Shown: positions 23,565 through 31,257 of the stretch, piece by piece
Layout: every line of letters begins with the position of its first letter
Numbering within the stretch: position 1 is the stretch's first letter
Assembly: GCA_032115775.1 (NCBI GenBank)
Contig: JAUMBL010000129.1
Coordinates: 1-36,455, forward strand
Reading direction: 5' to 3'
DNA length: 36,455 nucleotides
From: M3007 sp032115775
GTDB lineage: Bacteria; Bacteroidota; Bacteroidia; Chitinophagales; Saprospiraceae
Notes under the pieces: model-generated
What the model was told of the DNA's origin: nothing
The model's input: the letters and a program-made list of their open reading frames with translations, nothing else
Database searches by the model: none
Position numbers and translations under genes: made by a program

Positions 23565-24191
23565 TTATTTGCGCGCGCTGAATTGTTCGGCCAGCAGCAG
23601 GTCTATATCTTGCATAAAGTTTGCAACCGCCTCCGGATCGGTGCCATTGCAAAAGGATCGGACATGGCGATTTTTATCCACCAGGATGAGTCGGCCGGAG
23701 TGATCAAAACCGCCGGGTGCGTCCGGGTCTTCTTTTGCCGCGCTGAAATAGTCATCGGCGATCGCATAAATCGCGTCATGGTCGCCAGTCACCAAATGCC
23801 ACTTTTCCGATCGGATTCTGAGTTTTTCCGCATACCGTTTGAGCGCGGGCACGGTGTCGTTGCGCGTGTCTATGGAATGCGAGAGCAGGCATACGCGCGG
23901 ATCGTCGAGGTATTTGTCGTACACGCGCTTCGCTTGTGCCTTGACCTTGGGGCAGATGGTCGGGCAGTGGATGAAGAAAAAATCCACTACATAAATTTTA
24001 TCCTTAAACGTGGCGTTGGTGACAGCCTGGCTATCCTGATTTGTAAAAATAAAATCCGGGATAGCCGGATAAATCGTATCGCCGGCGGCGCTGAGATCCC
24101 GATTTCCGAGAATCGGCAATACCCGCTTGTTTTCCGTATTACAGGCGGCGAGGGCGCACAGGAGGAGCGCTCCGAGTATCCAATTTTTCAT
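23565..24191 (-). CDS. SCO1/SenC-family copper chaperone lipoprotein
   Basis: 208 residues with a lipoprotein signal (LAAC, Cys17) and a thioredoxin-like fold. The copper-binding pair is C76-PTI-C80 in VVDFFFIHCPTICPK, and the third ligand is the His in GGFDHSGRLILVDK. SCO proteins deliver copper to the CuA or cbb3 centre of cytochrome oxidases, or act as thiol reductases for their assembly. It overlaps the upstream lipoprotein gene by 4 bp (ATGA type) and is 6 bp from the downstream cytochrome c gene, so the three form one tight unit. A cbb3 oxidase cluster lies about 5 kb away. Confidence 0.94.
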   Translation of the reverse strand: MKNWILGALLLCALAACNTENKRVLPILGNRDLSAAGDTIYPAIPDFIFTNQDSQAVTNATFKDKIYVVDFFFIHCPTICPKVKAQAKRVYDKYLDDPRVCLLSHSIDTRNDTVPALKRYAEKLRIRSEKWHLVTGDHDAIYAIADDYFSAAKEDPDAPGGFDHSGRLILVDKNRHVRSFCNGTDPEAVANFMQDIDLLLAEQFSARK

Positions 24192-24613
24192 TTCGACTGT
24201 ATTTTTTGACCTATTTCCAGTGCCTCGCGGATCATTTTTCCGTTCGCACTGATTTTTTCTTTTTCAACTTTTAAATAATCTAGCGCCTTGTCTGCCGGTT
24301 CACGCGCAGCAGGCGGCTGATATCCGGCCATCCAGCGCATCATGTCTGCATCGGCCGTTTCCATTTGGGAGAGTACGGACAGGATGGTGTCGCGCCGGGG
24401 CGAGGCGTTGTCCAACTCCGCGAGTTCAGCTTTCAGTTTCCGTTTAACGCGGTTCATATCGGCTAAATCGCGCATAGCCTCGTCGTGAATCGCCTCCGTT
24501 TCCTGTTGCAGAGTGGTCACCGCGCTGCGATCTTCCCCGCAGGCGGGCGCCCACAGGAGCAGGATAGCCAGCACGGCGATGGGGAGGGCGGTCGTCAATT
24601 TTCCGGAAATCAT
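24188..24613 (-). CDS. Coiled-coil lipoprotein of unknown function
   Basis: 141 residues. After a signal peptide with lipobox APAC (Cys25) the protein is almost wholly helical and charged, with heptad-like Leu/Met spacing (residues about 33-70 and 95-140) and a MMRWMAGYQPP segment between. I recognise no enzyme motif. Bacteroidota genomes often place a short protein of this kind before a SCO gene; it is sometimes labelled viral A-type inclusion protein, without functional meaning. It is the first gene of the SCO/cytochrome c unit and overlaps the SCO gene by 4 bp. A TATTTTTG box at 24666-24659 could be its promoter, but no TTG is at -33 spacing. Confidence 0.8.
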   Translation of the reverse strand: MISGKLTTALPIAVLAILLLWAPACGEDRSAVTTLQQETEAIHDEAMRDLADMNRVKRKLKAELAELDNASPRRDTILSVLSQMETADADMMRWMAGYQPPAAREPADKALDYLKVEKEKISANGKMIREALEIGQKIQSK

Positions 24614-24890
24614 TGGATTGTGTTATTTAAGAGTATGTTTGGCTTTTTCGGCCGAAGGCAAAAATAGGATCATTTTTGGTCAGTTTTTGCCTTTTTGAAG
24701 GAGCATAGCAGGGCGACGCACCTAAAAAAAGGTGGAAAATGGCGACAAATCAATCATTTTTGACTCGGCGAGAAAATTTCAAACATGCTATAATACAGGG
24801 CAGTATATTTTGTCCGCACAAATGTACGCTGCGCATTCCGCCGCATTGTCAGAAATTCATAATTTTACGGCCGAACAGCAGCTACTCCAC
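24614..24890. other. Divergent intergenic region upstream of purB
   Basis: 277 bp between the minus-strand lipoprotein and purB. More than half is the imperfect inverted-repeat element at 24633-24788. The rest holds a TATTTTTG on the minus strand (24666-24659). No other gene or RNA is visible. Confidence 0.6.
24633..24788. repeat. Imperfect inverted-repeat element, family B copy 1 (156 bp)
   Basis: The left end (GTATGTTTGG..., from 24633) and the right end read on the minus strand (GCATGTTTGA..., from 24788) agree at 23 of the first 33 positions without gaps. The interior is AT-rich, non-coding and partly palindromic. The left end also resembles the right end of the element at 26238-26385 (GCATGTTTGGATTTT, CCGAA, GGCAAA in order). 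No direct repeat flanks it, so an old insertion or a non-mobile palindromic repeat are both possible. Confidence 0.5.
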
Positions 24891-26225
24891 ATGCTTACAG
24901 CCATTTCGCCCATTGACGGCCGGTATGCCGACAAAACCCGGGAACTCTCTGATTATTTCAGCGAATACGCACTGATCCGCTACCGCGTATTTGTGGAAAT
25001 ACAATACTTCATCGCGATCTGCCAATACGGCCTGCCGCAACTCGCCGAATTTCAAGATGATAAAATAGACGCGCTCAACGAAATTTTTGAAAATTTCAGC
25101 GAAGCGGATGCCGAATACGTAAAAACCATCGAGCGCACGACCAACCACGACGTCAAGGCGGTGGAGTATTTTCTCAAGGAGCGTTTCGACGCGCTGGAGC
25201 TGGGCGGTATGCGGGAATTCGTCCATTTTGGGCTTACCTCCCAGGATGTCAACAACACGGCCACGCCCCTGCTCTTCAAACTGGCCTTGGAGGATGTGTA
25301 CTACCCGTTGTTACAGCGCCTGCGCGACAATATGAACCAATTGGCCCTCGAATGGTCGCGCGTACCCATGCTCGCCCGCACGCACGGGCAACCGGCCTCC
25401 CCTACCCTGCTTGGCAAAGAATGGATGGTATTTGTTTCCCGCTTGGACACCCAGCTGCGCCAATTGCAAGAAATTCCCCACCGCGCCAAATTTGGCGGCG
25501 CCACCGGCAATTTCAATGCGCACCATGCGGCCTATCCCGATTACGACTGGCAGCGCTTCGGCGACGAATTTGTGCGGGAATTTTTGGGGCTGGAACGCTC
25601 GCAGCCCACCACGCAAATTGAACATTACGACTGCCTGGCCGCGCAATTGCAGGCGCTCGGCCGCATTAATACCATTTTAATTGATTTTTGTCGGGACATC
25701 TGGACTTACGTGTCCATGGAGTATTTCCGGCAAAAGACCGTCAAGGACGAAGTAGGTTCGTCGGCTATGCCGCACAAAGTGAATCCGATTGATTTTGAAA
25801 ATGCGGAAGGCAACCTCGGCTTGGCCAACACCCTTTTTCAGCATTTGGCGGAAAAACTGCCGGTTAGCCGCCTGCAGCGCGATCTGACCGATTCCACCGT
25901 GTTGCGGAATCTCGGCGTGCCGATGGGGCATACGCTCATTGCGTTTAAATCCATCCTCAAAGGGATGGGCAAACTGCTGCTCAACGAAAGTAAGCTGTTC
26001 GACGATTTAGAGGACAACTGGATGGTGATCGCCGAGGGCATCCAGGTCATCCTGCGCCGGGAAGGATATCCCCAGCCTTACGAAGCGCTGAAGGCGCTTA
26101 CGCGAGGGCGGGGTGGCGTGGGTCGGGAGGAGTTGCACGAATTTATCGGCGGTTTGGCGGTATCGGAAGCGGTAAAAGAGGAATTGCGGCGGCTGACGCC
26201 GCACAATTATGTGGGGCAGATTTGA
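24891..26225 (+). CDS. purB: Adenylosuccinate lyase
   Basis: 444 residues from the ATG at 24891. Longer in-frame starts exist, but this one gives MLTAISPIDGRYADKTRELS, the normal N-terminus of the family. Signatures: TNHDVKAVEYFLK, HFGLTSQDVNNTATPL, ARTHGQPASPT, and the flexible catalytic loop SSAMPHKVNPIDFENAEGN (about residues 285-303). It catalyses two beta-eliminations in purine synthesis (SAICAR to AICAR, adenylosuccinate to AMP). It is a single gene, convergent with nusB, and flanked on both sides by family B inverted-repeat elements. Confidence 0.97.
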   Translation: MLTAISPIDGRYADKTRELSDYFSEYALIRYRVFVEIQYFIAICQYGLPQLAEFQDDKIDALNEIFENFSEADAEYVKTIERTTNHDVKAVEYFLKERFDALELGGMREFVHFGLTSQDVNNTATPLLFKLALEDVYYPLLQRLRDNMNQLALEWSRVPMLARTHGQPASPTLLGKEWMVFVSRLDTQLRQLQEIPHRAKFGGATGNFNAHHAAYPDYDWQRFGDEFVREFLGLERSQPTTQIEHYDCLAAQLQALGRINTILIDFCRDIWTYVSMEYFRQKTVKDEVGSSAMPHKVNPIDFENAEGNLGLANTLFQHLAEKLPVSRLQRDLTDSTVLRNLGVPMGHTLIAFKSILKGMGKLLLNESKLFDDLEDNWMVIAEGIQVILRREGYPQPYEALKALTRGRGGVGREELHEFIGGLAVSEAVKEELRRLTPHNYVGQI

Positions 26226-26237
26226 TGCCTGATTAAT

Positions 26238-26385
26238 GCATGTTTGGATTTCGGTGTAAAAGCGCGCATGGCAAAATTTTATTTTAAAAAAACAAAATTT
26301 GCATCTGTAACCGAGCGCCTACAGCGAAAATTTTAACGCACTTTAAAGCAAAATTTGCCGTTCGGGGCTCAAAATCCAAACATGC
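26238..26385. repeat. Inverted-repeat element, family B copy 2 (148 bp, 14-bp perfect ends)
   Basis: GCATGTTTGGATTT (26238-26251) is exactly inverted at 26372-26385 (AAATCCAAACATGC). The interior is AT-rich with repeated near-palindromes such as GCAAAATTTGC (26348-26358). It fills the gap between the convergent purB and nusB stops, so its hairpins could also end transcription from both sides. No flanking direct repeat is visible. Its ends resemble those of 24633-24788. Confidence 0.6.
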
Positions 26386-26387
26386 CC

Positions 26388-27323
26388 TTACTCGATGAGT
26401 CCTCGACCTTCCTTCACGATCCGTTCTTCTTTCAGCAGTTTTTTCATCAAGCGGTCGAGGATGCCGTTTATAAAATCCTTGCTTTTATCGGTGGAATAGA
26501 CTTTAGAAATTTCCACATATTCATTCAGCGTCACCTTGGTGGGAATGGTGGGGAAGTGCAGCAGCTCGCAAAGCGCCATTTTGAGCAAGATCATATCGAG
26601 CACTGCGACGCGATCTGCGTCCCAGTTTTTGAGCATGGGATCTATCAGTGCGAAGAGTTCTTGGTCTTCCTGGCAGGTTTTTCGCAGCAATTGTTCGCCG
26701 AATTCGCGCACCGTTTCATCTGCAGGTTCGAATTCCTGGTAGAATGGACCGCTCAGCGGCATGGCCTTGATGGTTTTTTTCATAGCGCCGACGACCAGCG
26801 ATTCGTCGTCCTGCCAATTGGTGTAGCGATCTTCCGTCATTTCGAGGAAAATATCCTGCGTAGTCAGAAAGCGATAAAGTTCCAGTAAAATTTTGCGGTG
26901 CTCTTCCTCCGTGGCGTCGGGGAGCGCCAGATAGGCCTTATATTCGGGCGTGTCGTTGAAGCCTTGATACAATTTGCGGAGATAGTCCTCGTCGAGGTTT
27001 TCGTTGGCTTTATATTTTGCCGCGATTTGGAGAAACTGGACGTGATTGGCGAGGCTTTTCGTACAGGTATTTGCGTACAGCACCGGTTTGAACAATTTAT
27101 CGTCTTCGGAGGGCAACAATTTCGCGGCGCGGTTGGCGGCGTCTTTTTCGGATTGCTGCGCCACTTTAAGCAGCAAAAACAGGTGGAAAATATACAGTTC
27201 GTAGGTATTCCAAATCCCGTCGTTGTATTCTTTGACCATATCCGGGAAGTGGAGTTGTTCATCGCGGTTAAGCATGTACAACAATTGCATGACCTTGACA
27301 CGAACGCTGCGACGGCTAAGCAT
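26388..27323 (-). CDS. nusB: Transcription antitermination factor NusB, long Bacteroidota form
   Basis: 311 residues, about twice the length of E. coli NusB and normal for Bacteroidota. The start MLSRRSVRVKVMQLLYMLNRD is the usual RNA-binding N-terminus. The NusB core is C-terminal: NWDADRVAVLDMILLKMALCELLHFPTIPTKVTLNEYVEISKVYST and SKDFINGILDRL (about residues 233-300). The extra middle part is helical and charged. NusB with S10 (NusE) takes part in rRNA antitermination. It reads toward purB across the family B element. Confidence 0.95.
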   Translation of the reverse strand: MLSRRSVRVKVMQLLYMLNRDEQLHFPDMVKEYNDGIWNTYELYIFHLFLLLKVAQQSEKDAANRAAKLLPSEDDKLFKPVLYANTCTKSLANHVQFLQIAAKYKANENLDEDYLRKLYQGFNDTPEYKAYLALPDATEEEHRKILLELYRFLTTQDIFLEMTEDRYTNWQDDESLVVGAMKKTIKAMPLSGPFYQEFEPADETVREFGEQLLRKTCQEDQELFALIDPMLKNWDADRVAVLDMILLKMALCELLHFPTIPTKVTLNEYVEISKVYSTDKSKDFINGILDRLMKKLLKEERIVKEGRGLIE

Positions 27324-27436
27324 AGATTTTCAAAAAACTAAGATTTTAAAAACGGTTTTCCGCTGCAAAGAAACGGTTTTTTTTGAAAAAAAACGCAATT
27401 TTATCCAAGCTGATTTTTAGCAAGCGGCGAAGACCC

Positions 27437-28489
27437 TCATCTTTTTATGAATCGCCGGACGGCCCGCCCCCGGGGCGTTTGAAGCGCGACCAAATACGTG
27501 GCGGGCGGCCAGGCGGACACTTGGATTGCCTGCCGGCTTCCGGTCTGCGGCCTGCTTTCGGGCGGACTTTGCCACAGTACCCGGCCGTGCAGATCGAGCG
27601 CCTGGAGCAGGCAAGGTTGAGGCGATTCCAATTCCCATTCGACGGTTGCGATTGCCTCGGCGGGGTTGGGCTGGACGGTAAATTTGCGCAATCCGAGGGT
27701 GCGTTCGGCGGTAGCGTTTTGAATTTGCCGGGAGACCACGATATCGTCGAGTTGGAGCAGGTAATCGCTTTGGGAATTATGGAGAAAAGCGATATAGACA
27801 GTTTGTCCGCTATACGGCGCCAGCGAAACGCTGTGCGGCTCGAAGCGCCCGCGGTAATAAATAATCGGCGGGATACCCGGGATTAGGAGCGTATCGCGGT
27901 CGAAATACGCCGGAAGGGTAAATGCATCGGCGTGTATATACCCTTCCGAGAACGTAAAATTATTGATATTGAGCGAGTTGGGATTGACGGTTTCGAGCAT
28001 TTCAGCCGCTTTAAAAAGGGTATCGGCGAACACGCCCTCCTCCGGGATATTGGTCGTCGTGGACAACAGCGCCAGGTAGCCGTCCAGGTACGCCGGCCCT
28101 TGGTAGGGTTGCGAGCGCCAGCTAAGTTGGTAGCTGGAGTCTGGGATTTCGATTGGCGGAAGCATGAGCCAGTTTTCATTTTTCAGCGATTCATCGCCGC
28201 CGAAAAAGGAGCAGCTGGTAAAATTCGACTTTTCCGGATCGCCAAACTTGCTCAGGTCGCCTTCCCAAAACCAGCCGCCGGGTACGGGCAGGATATCCCC
28301 GCAGGCGGTTGGCAGGTTATCCGCGTCATAATTGACCCATATTTGATCGAACCCAGAGGGCAGCGTCGCCATAAAAGGCGTGGGATCTATTTCAAAATTT
28401 TCGATCAACAGCGTGTCCGGCGCGCGCAGCGTTTGTGCGGCGGCGATGGCGGATAGGTATAAAGCTGGAATTAAAAGCGCGTATTTCAT
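27437..28489 (-). CDS. T9SS type A sorting-domain protein with choice-of-anchor J-like domain
   Basis: 350 residues with a signal peptide (about 1-19, AIAAAQ). Residues about 25-250 resemble the choice-of-anchor J/cleaved-adhesin fold: LLIENFE near the start, NENWLMLPPIEIPD, and a closing VYIAFLHNSQSDYLLQLDDIVVS. The final 80 residues are a Por-type sorting domain (FTVQPNPAEAIATVEWEL, LQALDLHGRVLW, ATYLVALQTPRGRAVRRFIKR). It is therefore exported by T9SS and held on or released from the surface. Ligand unknown. The gene is alone; MITE copy 2 lies 37 bp upstream of its start. Confidence 0.9.
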   Translation of the reverse strand: MKYALLIPALYLSAIAAAQTLRAPDTLLIENFEIDPTPFMATLPSGFDQIWVNYDADNLPTACGDILPVPGGWFWEGDLSKFGDPEKSNFTSCSFFGGDESLKNENWLMLPPIEIPDSSYQLSWRSQPYQGPAYLDGYLALLSTTTNIPEEGVFADTLFKAAEMLETVNPNSLNINNFTFSEGYIHADAFTLPAYFDRDTLLIPGIPPIIYYRGRFEPHSVSLAPYSGQTVYIAFLHNSQSDYLLQLDDIVVSRQIQNATAERTLGLRKFTVQPNPAEAIATVEWELESPQPCLLQALDLHGRVLWQSPPESRPQTGSRQAIQVSAWPPATYLVALQTPRGRAVRRFIKR

Positions 28490-28526
28490 ACGGATTGGAT
28501 AGAACGTCGGTAATTTAAGCCTTTTT

Positions 28527-28689
28527 GTAACTACTTAGCCGGCTCGCTGTCTGGCCCAAAAAGTCCAATTTTCCGCCATACTCCGCAATTTTTTTTGACC
28601 GTAGCGCTGCTACGGCCTGCAAAAAATCGCTTTGTCTGGCAAAAAATGGATCCTTTTTTTTTCTCAGACGCGACCGGCTAAGTAATTAC
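28527..28689 (+). mobile_element. MITE-like element, family A copy 2 (163 bp, 8-bp TSD GCCTTTTT)
   Basis: Same element as at 31096-31257 with a handful of differences, one in the terminal repeat (right end GTAATTAC). GCCTTTTT is repeated at 28519-28526 and 28690-28697. The right-hand duplication reaches the last base of the stop codon (28697-28699) of the heptose kinase gene on the minus strand, so the insertion sits exactly at the end of that gene without changing the protein. Confidence 0.92.
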
Positions 28690-28696
28690 GCCTTTT

Positions 28697-29695
28697 TCAT
28701 TGTTTTGCACCCGCATGGAGCCAAATTTCCATATCCCTTTGCAATAAATCCACGCGCACCGGCACTACGCCTCGGAATTCGCAGACCTGTCCGCCGGCAA
28801 GGTTGCACAGAACGGCTGTCCACTCCGGCGAAAAGCCCGCCACGAATGCGAGTGTACCGACACTGATCACCGTGTCGCCTGCGCCGCTGACATCGGCCAC
28901 GAGGCGTTCGGCAGTGGGGAAAATACGGCTGTTTGTTCCATCATTCAGGTAGATCCCTTTTTCGGAAAGCGTGATCATGGTGATTTGGTGGTTTAGTTTT
29001 TGGCGAAGGTAGGCATCGGCCTGATTGAGCGAATCCAGGGTAGTCCGCACCGCAAAGGGCACGCTGTCGCGCACCTCTTTCAAATTGGGTTTGAAGACAT
29101 CTACGCCTTCATACACGAAAAAATTACTTTTTTTAGGATCCACCGCCGTAAGGATTTCGCGGTCGCCGATCATTTCGAGGACGCTGCGGACGACCGTTTC
29201 GGTCAGTACCCCTTTATTATAGTCCTGAAAAATAATCGCACTGATTCCCTCGGTTTCGATCAGTTCCTCCACGCGGCCGAGCAGCCGTTGGGTTTCCACG
29301 AGATCCAGTTCGTAGGTATTTTCCTGGTCAATGCGCAGCATTTGCTGGCCGTTTCCGAGGATACGGGTTTTGACGGTTGTACGGCGGGCGGCTGACTCAA
29401 CTATTCCGTCCGTGCGGATTCCGAGCGTCGGTAACAGGCGGCGCATAAATTCGCCGTCATAATCGCCACCGATCACGCTGCAGAGGATGGGTTGGGCGTC
29501 CAGTGCGCGGAGATTCAGCGCCACATTGGCGGCGCCGCCTAGGCGGTCTTCCGTATCTTCCTGCAGTACGACCGGGACGGGCGCCTCCGGGGATATTCTT
29601 GTCACTTGTCCGGTGAGGTAGCGATCAAGCATTACATCGCCAATAACGAGTACCTTGTGGCCTTTCATGAGGCCCAGCATGTCTTGTGCGTTCAT
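28697..29695 (-). CDS. rfaE1: D-glycero-beta-D-manno-heptose-7-phosphate kinase (PfkB family)
   Basis: 332 residues, the kinase half only; the nucleotidyltransferase domain of bifunctional HldE is absent. PfkB signatures: GDVMLDRYLTGQVTRISPEAPVPV (about 19-42, a pattern typical of RfaE/HldE rather than sugar kinases in general), DRLGGAANVALNLRALDA, and DVSGAGDTVISVGTLAF with the catalytic Asp (about 268-284). It phosphorylates heptose-7-phosphate at C1 in the ADP-heptose pathway for lipopolysaccharide core. Its stop codon abuts MITE copy 2, and a decayed MITE-like sequence lies about 100 bp before its start. Confidence 0.88.
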   Translation of the reverse strand: MNAQDMLGLMKGHKVLVIGDVMLDRYLTGQVTRISPEAPVPVVLQEDTEDRLGGAANVALNLRALDAQPILCSVIGGDYDGEFMRRLLPTLGIRTDGIVESAARRTTVKTRILGNGQQMLRIDQENTYELDLVETQRLLGRVEELIETEGISAIIFQDYNKGVLTETVVRSVLEMIGDREILTAVDPKKSNFFVYEGVDVFKPNLKEVRDSVPFAVRTTLDSLNQADAYLRQKLNHQITMITLSEKGIYLNDGTNSRIFPTAERLVADVSGAGDTVISVGTLAFVAGFSPEWTAVLCNLAGGQVCEFRGVVPVRVDLLQRDMEIWLHAGAKQ

Positions 29696-29792
29696 AATTA
29701 GGTGTTTAACACGCGTCTTTGTATAATTCGCCTGCTAATTTACAGGTTTTTTCACTGTAAACGCTTTTACGGTCATTATAGGTTAAGAACAC

Positions 29793-29879
29793 CTAAAAAA
29801 AATGTCGGATCGCTGTCCCTTTAGCCTAGACGACTATTTCGAGATTGTTCGGATCAGACGAAACCGACAAAGTAGTTAC
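29793..29879 (+). repeat. Possible decayed or internally deleted family A element
   Basis: The right end CAGACG-aa-ACCG-a-C-a-AAGTAGTTAC closely follows the family A right end (CAGACGCGACCGGCTAAGTAGTTAC). On the left, TGTCGGATCGCTGTC (from 29803) echoes the inner left end and pairs with CCGACA near the right. The outermost left bases do not match GTAACTAC, the middle is missing about 75 bp, and no 8-bp duplication is visible. Taken as a relic; moderate to low confidence. Confidence 0.45.
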
Positions 29880-29929
29880 TTTGATATTAACGCATTAAAC
29901 AACAGCCAAGTGACCTGCTGATCTCCCAC

Positions 29930-30619
29930 TCAAAAACAATCCATTGCCGCCGGCGGAACGGCCGATTCGAAAAGCGAGAGATCAAGGTGCAGCCCCCTAC
30001 TGAGTAGGAGCAGGCCGGTTAGAGCGAGTAGCGCCGGCTGCACCAGCCGAAACCGGGCGCGCAACGGAGCGCCCAGGCGTCTTCCGGATAGCATGAACAA
30101 GAAAAGCGCGGGCAGCGTGCCCAGACCGAAAAGCGTCATAAAAAAGCTGCTTTGCAACGGGCTGCCGACGCTGATTGCGCCTGCGAGCGCGGCATAGACC
30201 ATTCCGCAGGGCAGGAGTCCGTTGAGCAGGCCGATTCCCAGGGAAGCGCCCGCGGGATTGCCGCGCAGCAATTTTCCGATTTGCCGTTGCACCCAATCCG
30301 TGAGGAGGCGGATGCCCGGGGCGGTCAGGGCGGCCTGTTCCAAGCGGAAAGCAAAAAACGCGGCGGCGATCATGGCGATGCCGGCGACTACCGACAGCGC
30401 CTGCTGGAATCCGGCCACGGCGAGTCCTTTACCCAGCGCGCCAAAAAGCCAGCCGAGGAAAGCATACGTAACAATCCGGCCGGCCTGATACAACAGCGTT
30501 TGCCAAATGGCGCTCCAACGGGCGTCGGGCGGCAGGGGTATCGCGAGCATCAGCGGACCGCACATGGCCACGCAGTGCAGACTTCCTGCGATTCCCAGGA
30601 GCAGAGCAGGCCAAATCAT
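29930..30619 (-). CDS. Membrane protein of the TauE/SafE-DsbD-like group, cbb3 cluster associated
   Basis: 229 residues with about six hydrophobic segments. Two motifs recall the DsbD/CcdA-like transmembrane family often found in oxidase clusters: GSLHCVAMCGP (residues about 12-22) and NGLLPCGMVYAAL (about 130-142). Homologues beside ccoGH are often annotated as sulfite exporter TauE/SafE; a role in copper or thiol handling during cbb3 assembly is inferred from that location, not shown. It starts 3 bp after the fixH-like gene and closes the cluster. Confidence 0.88.
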   Translation of the reverse strand: MIWPALLLGIAGSLHCVAMCGPLMLAIPLPPDARWSAIWQTLLYQAGRIVTYAFLGWLFGALGKGLAVAGFQQALSVVAGIAMIAAAFFAFRLEQAALTAPGIRLLTDWVQRQIGKLLRGNPAGASLGIGLLNGLLPCGMVYAALAGAISVGSPLQSSFFMTLFGLGTLPALFLFMLSGRRLGAPLRARFRLVQPALLALTGLLLLSRGLHLDLSLFESAVPPAAMDCF

Positions 30620-30622
30620 GCG

Positions 30623-31072
30623 TTAAGCGCGCGTTACGGTTAACTGTACATCGTTAAAATATTTTTTTCCGCCGGCTTCCCATTCCATTTCCAGGTTCCA
30701 CACGCCCGGTTGCAGTTTCGATGCCGGTACTTCCATCCGCCCGCGGGCGTCCGGCGCCACGTGGAGCGTCCGGTCGTCGATCAGTGTAGCCGAGCGGAAC
30801 AGTTTGATTCGACCGGTCGGCGCGCCTAATTCCGGCGGAAATTGGATGGCGATCACGTCTTGCGCCGCCTCATAACCCATGTACAGGCGATCACCGAGCA
30901 GGGCGGCGTTTTGTTTCCGATCCAGCCGATCCTGGTAATGGATATCCAGGCTGTAATAGTCCTTTTGGACCAACCCGGGATCGTAGCGGCGCGACGCAAA
31001 GACAGCACCCAACATGCCTAAAACGAAAACGGAATACACTATTGCGATGCCAGTACCCCAGTTGAATTTCAT
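30623..31072 (-). CDS. ccoH: FixH/CcoH-family cbb3 oxidase assembly protein
   Basis: 149 residues. One N-terminal transmembrane helix (about 6-27, WGTGIAIVYSVFVLGMLGAVFA), then RRYDPGLVQKDYYSLDIHYQDRLDRKQNA, the conserved K-DYY---I-YQ block of FixH, and a periplasmic beta domain ending in PGVWNLEMEWEAGGKKYFNDVQLTV. CcoH is needed for stable assembly of the cbb3 oxidase. It lies downstream of ccoG and 3 bp upstream of the TauE-like gene. MITE copy 3, with its duplication, fills the gap to ccoG and sits 15 bp before the start codon. Confidence 0.92.
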   Translation of the reverse strand: MKFNWGTGIAIVYSVFVLGMLGAVFASRRYDPGLVQKDYYSLDIHYQDRLDRKQNAALLGDRLYMGYEAAQDVIAIQFPPELGAPTGRIKLFRSATLIDDRTLHVAPDARGRMEVPASKLQPGVWNLEMEWEAGGKKYFNDVQLTVTRA

Positions 31073-31095
31073 ACGCTGTGATTTATTTGTTTAAA

Positions 31096-31257
31096 GTAAC
31101 TACTTAGCCGGCTCGCTGTCTGGCCCAAAAAGTCCCATTTTCCGCCATACTTCGCAATTTTTTTTGACCGTAGCGCTGCTACGGCCTGCAAAAAATCGCT
31201 TCGTCTGGCAAAAAATAGATCCTTTTTTGTCTCAGACGCGACCGGCTAAGTAGTTAC
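31096..31257 (+). mobile_element. MITE-like element, family A copy 3 (162 bp, 8-bp TSD TGTTTAAA)
   Basis: 16-bp perfect terminal inverted repeats, GTAACTACTTAGCCGG and CCGGCTAAGTAGTTAC, with a palindromic interior centred on CCGTAGC-GCT-GCTACGG. TGTTTAAA is repeated at 31088-31095 and 31258-31265. It is inserted between ccoG and ccoH inside the cbb3 cluster. Used here as the reference orientation (arbitrary). Confidence 0.93.

Noticed and set aside
24786..24794. TGCTATAAT, an E. coli-like extended -10 box before purB
   Set aside because: Bacteroidota primary sigma factors use TAnnTTTG boxes, there is no -35 at proper spacing, and the site overlaps the end of the repeat element.
24732..24890. 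Longer N-terminus for purB
   Set aside because: The added residues run through the inverted-repeat element and do not resemble the family; MLTAISPIDGRY at 24891 is the standard start.
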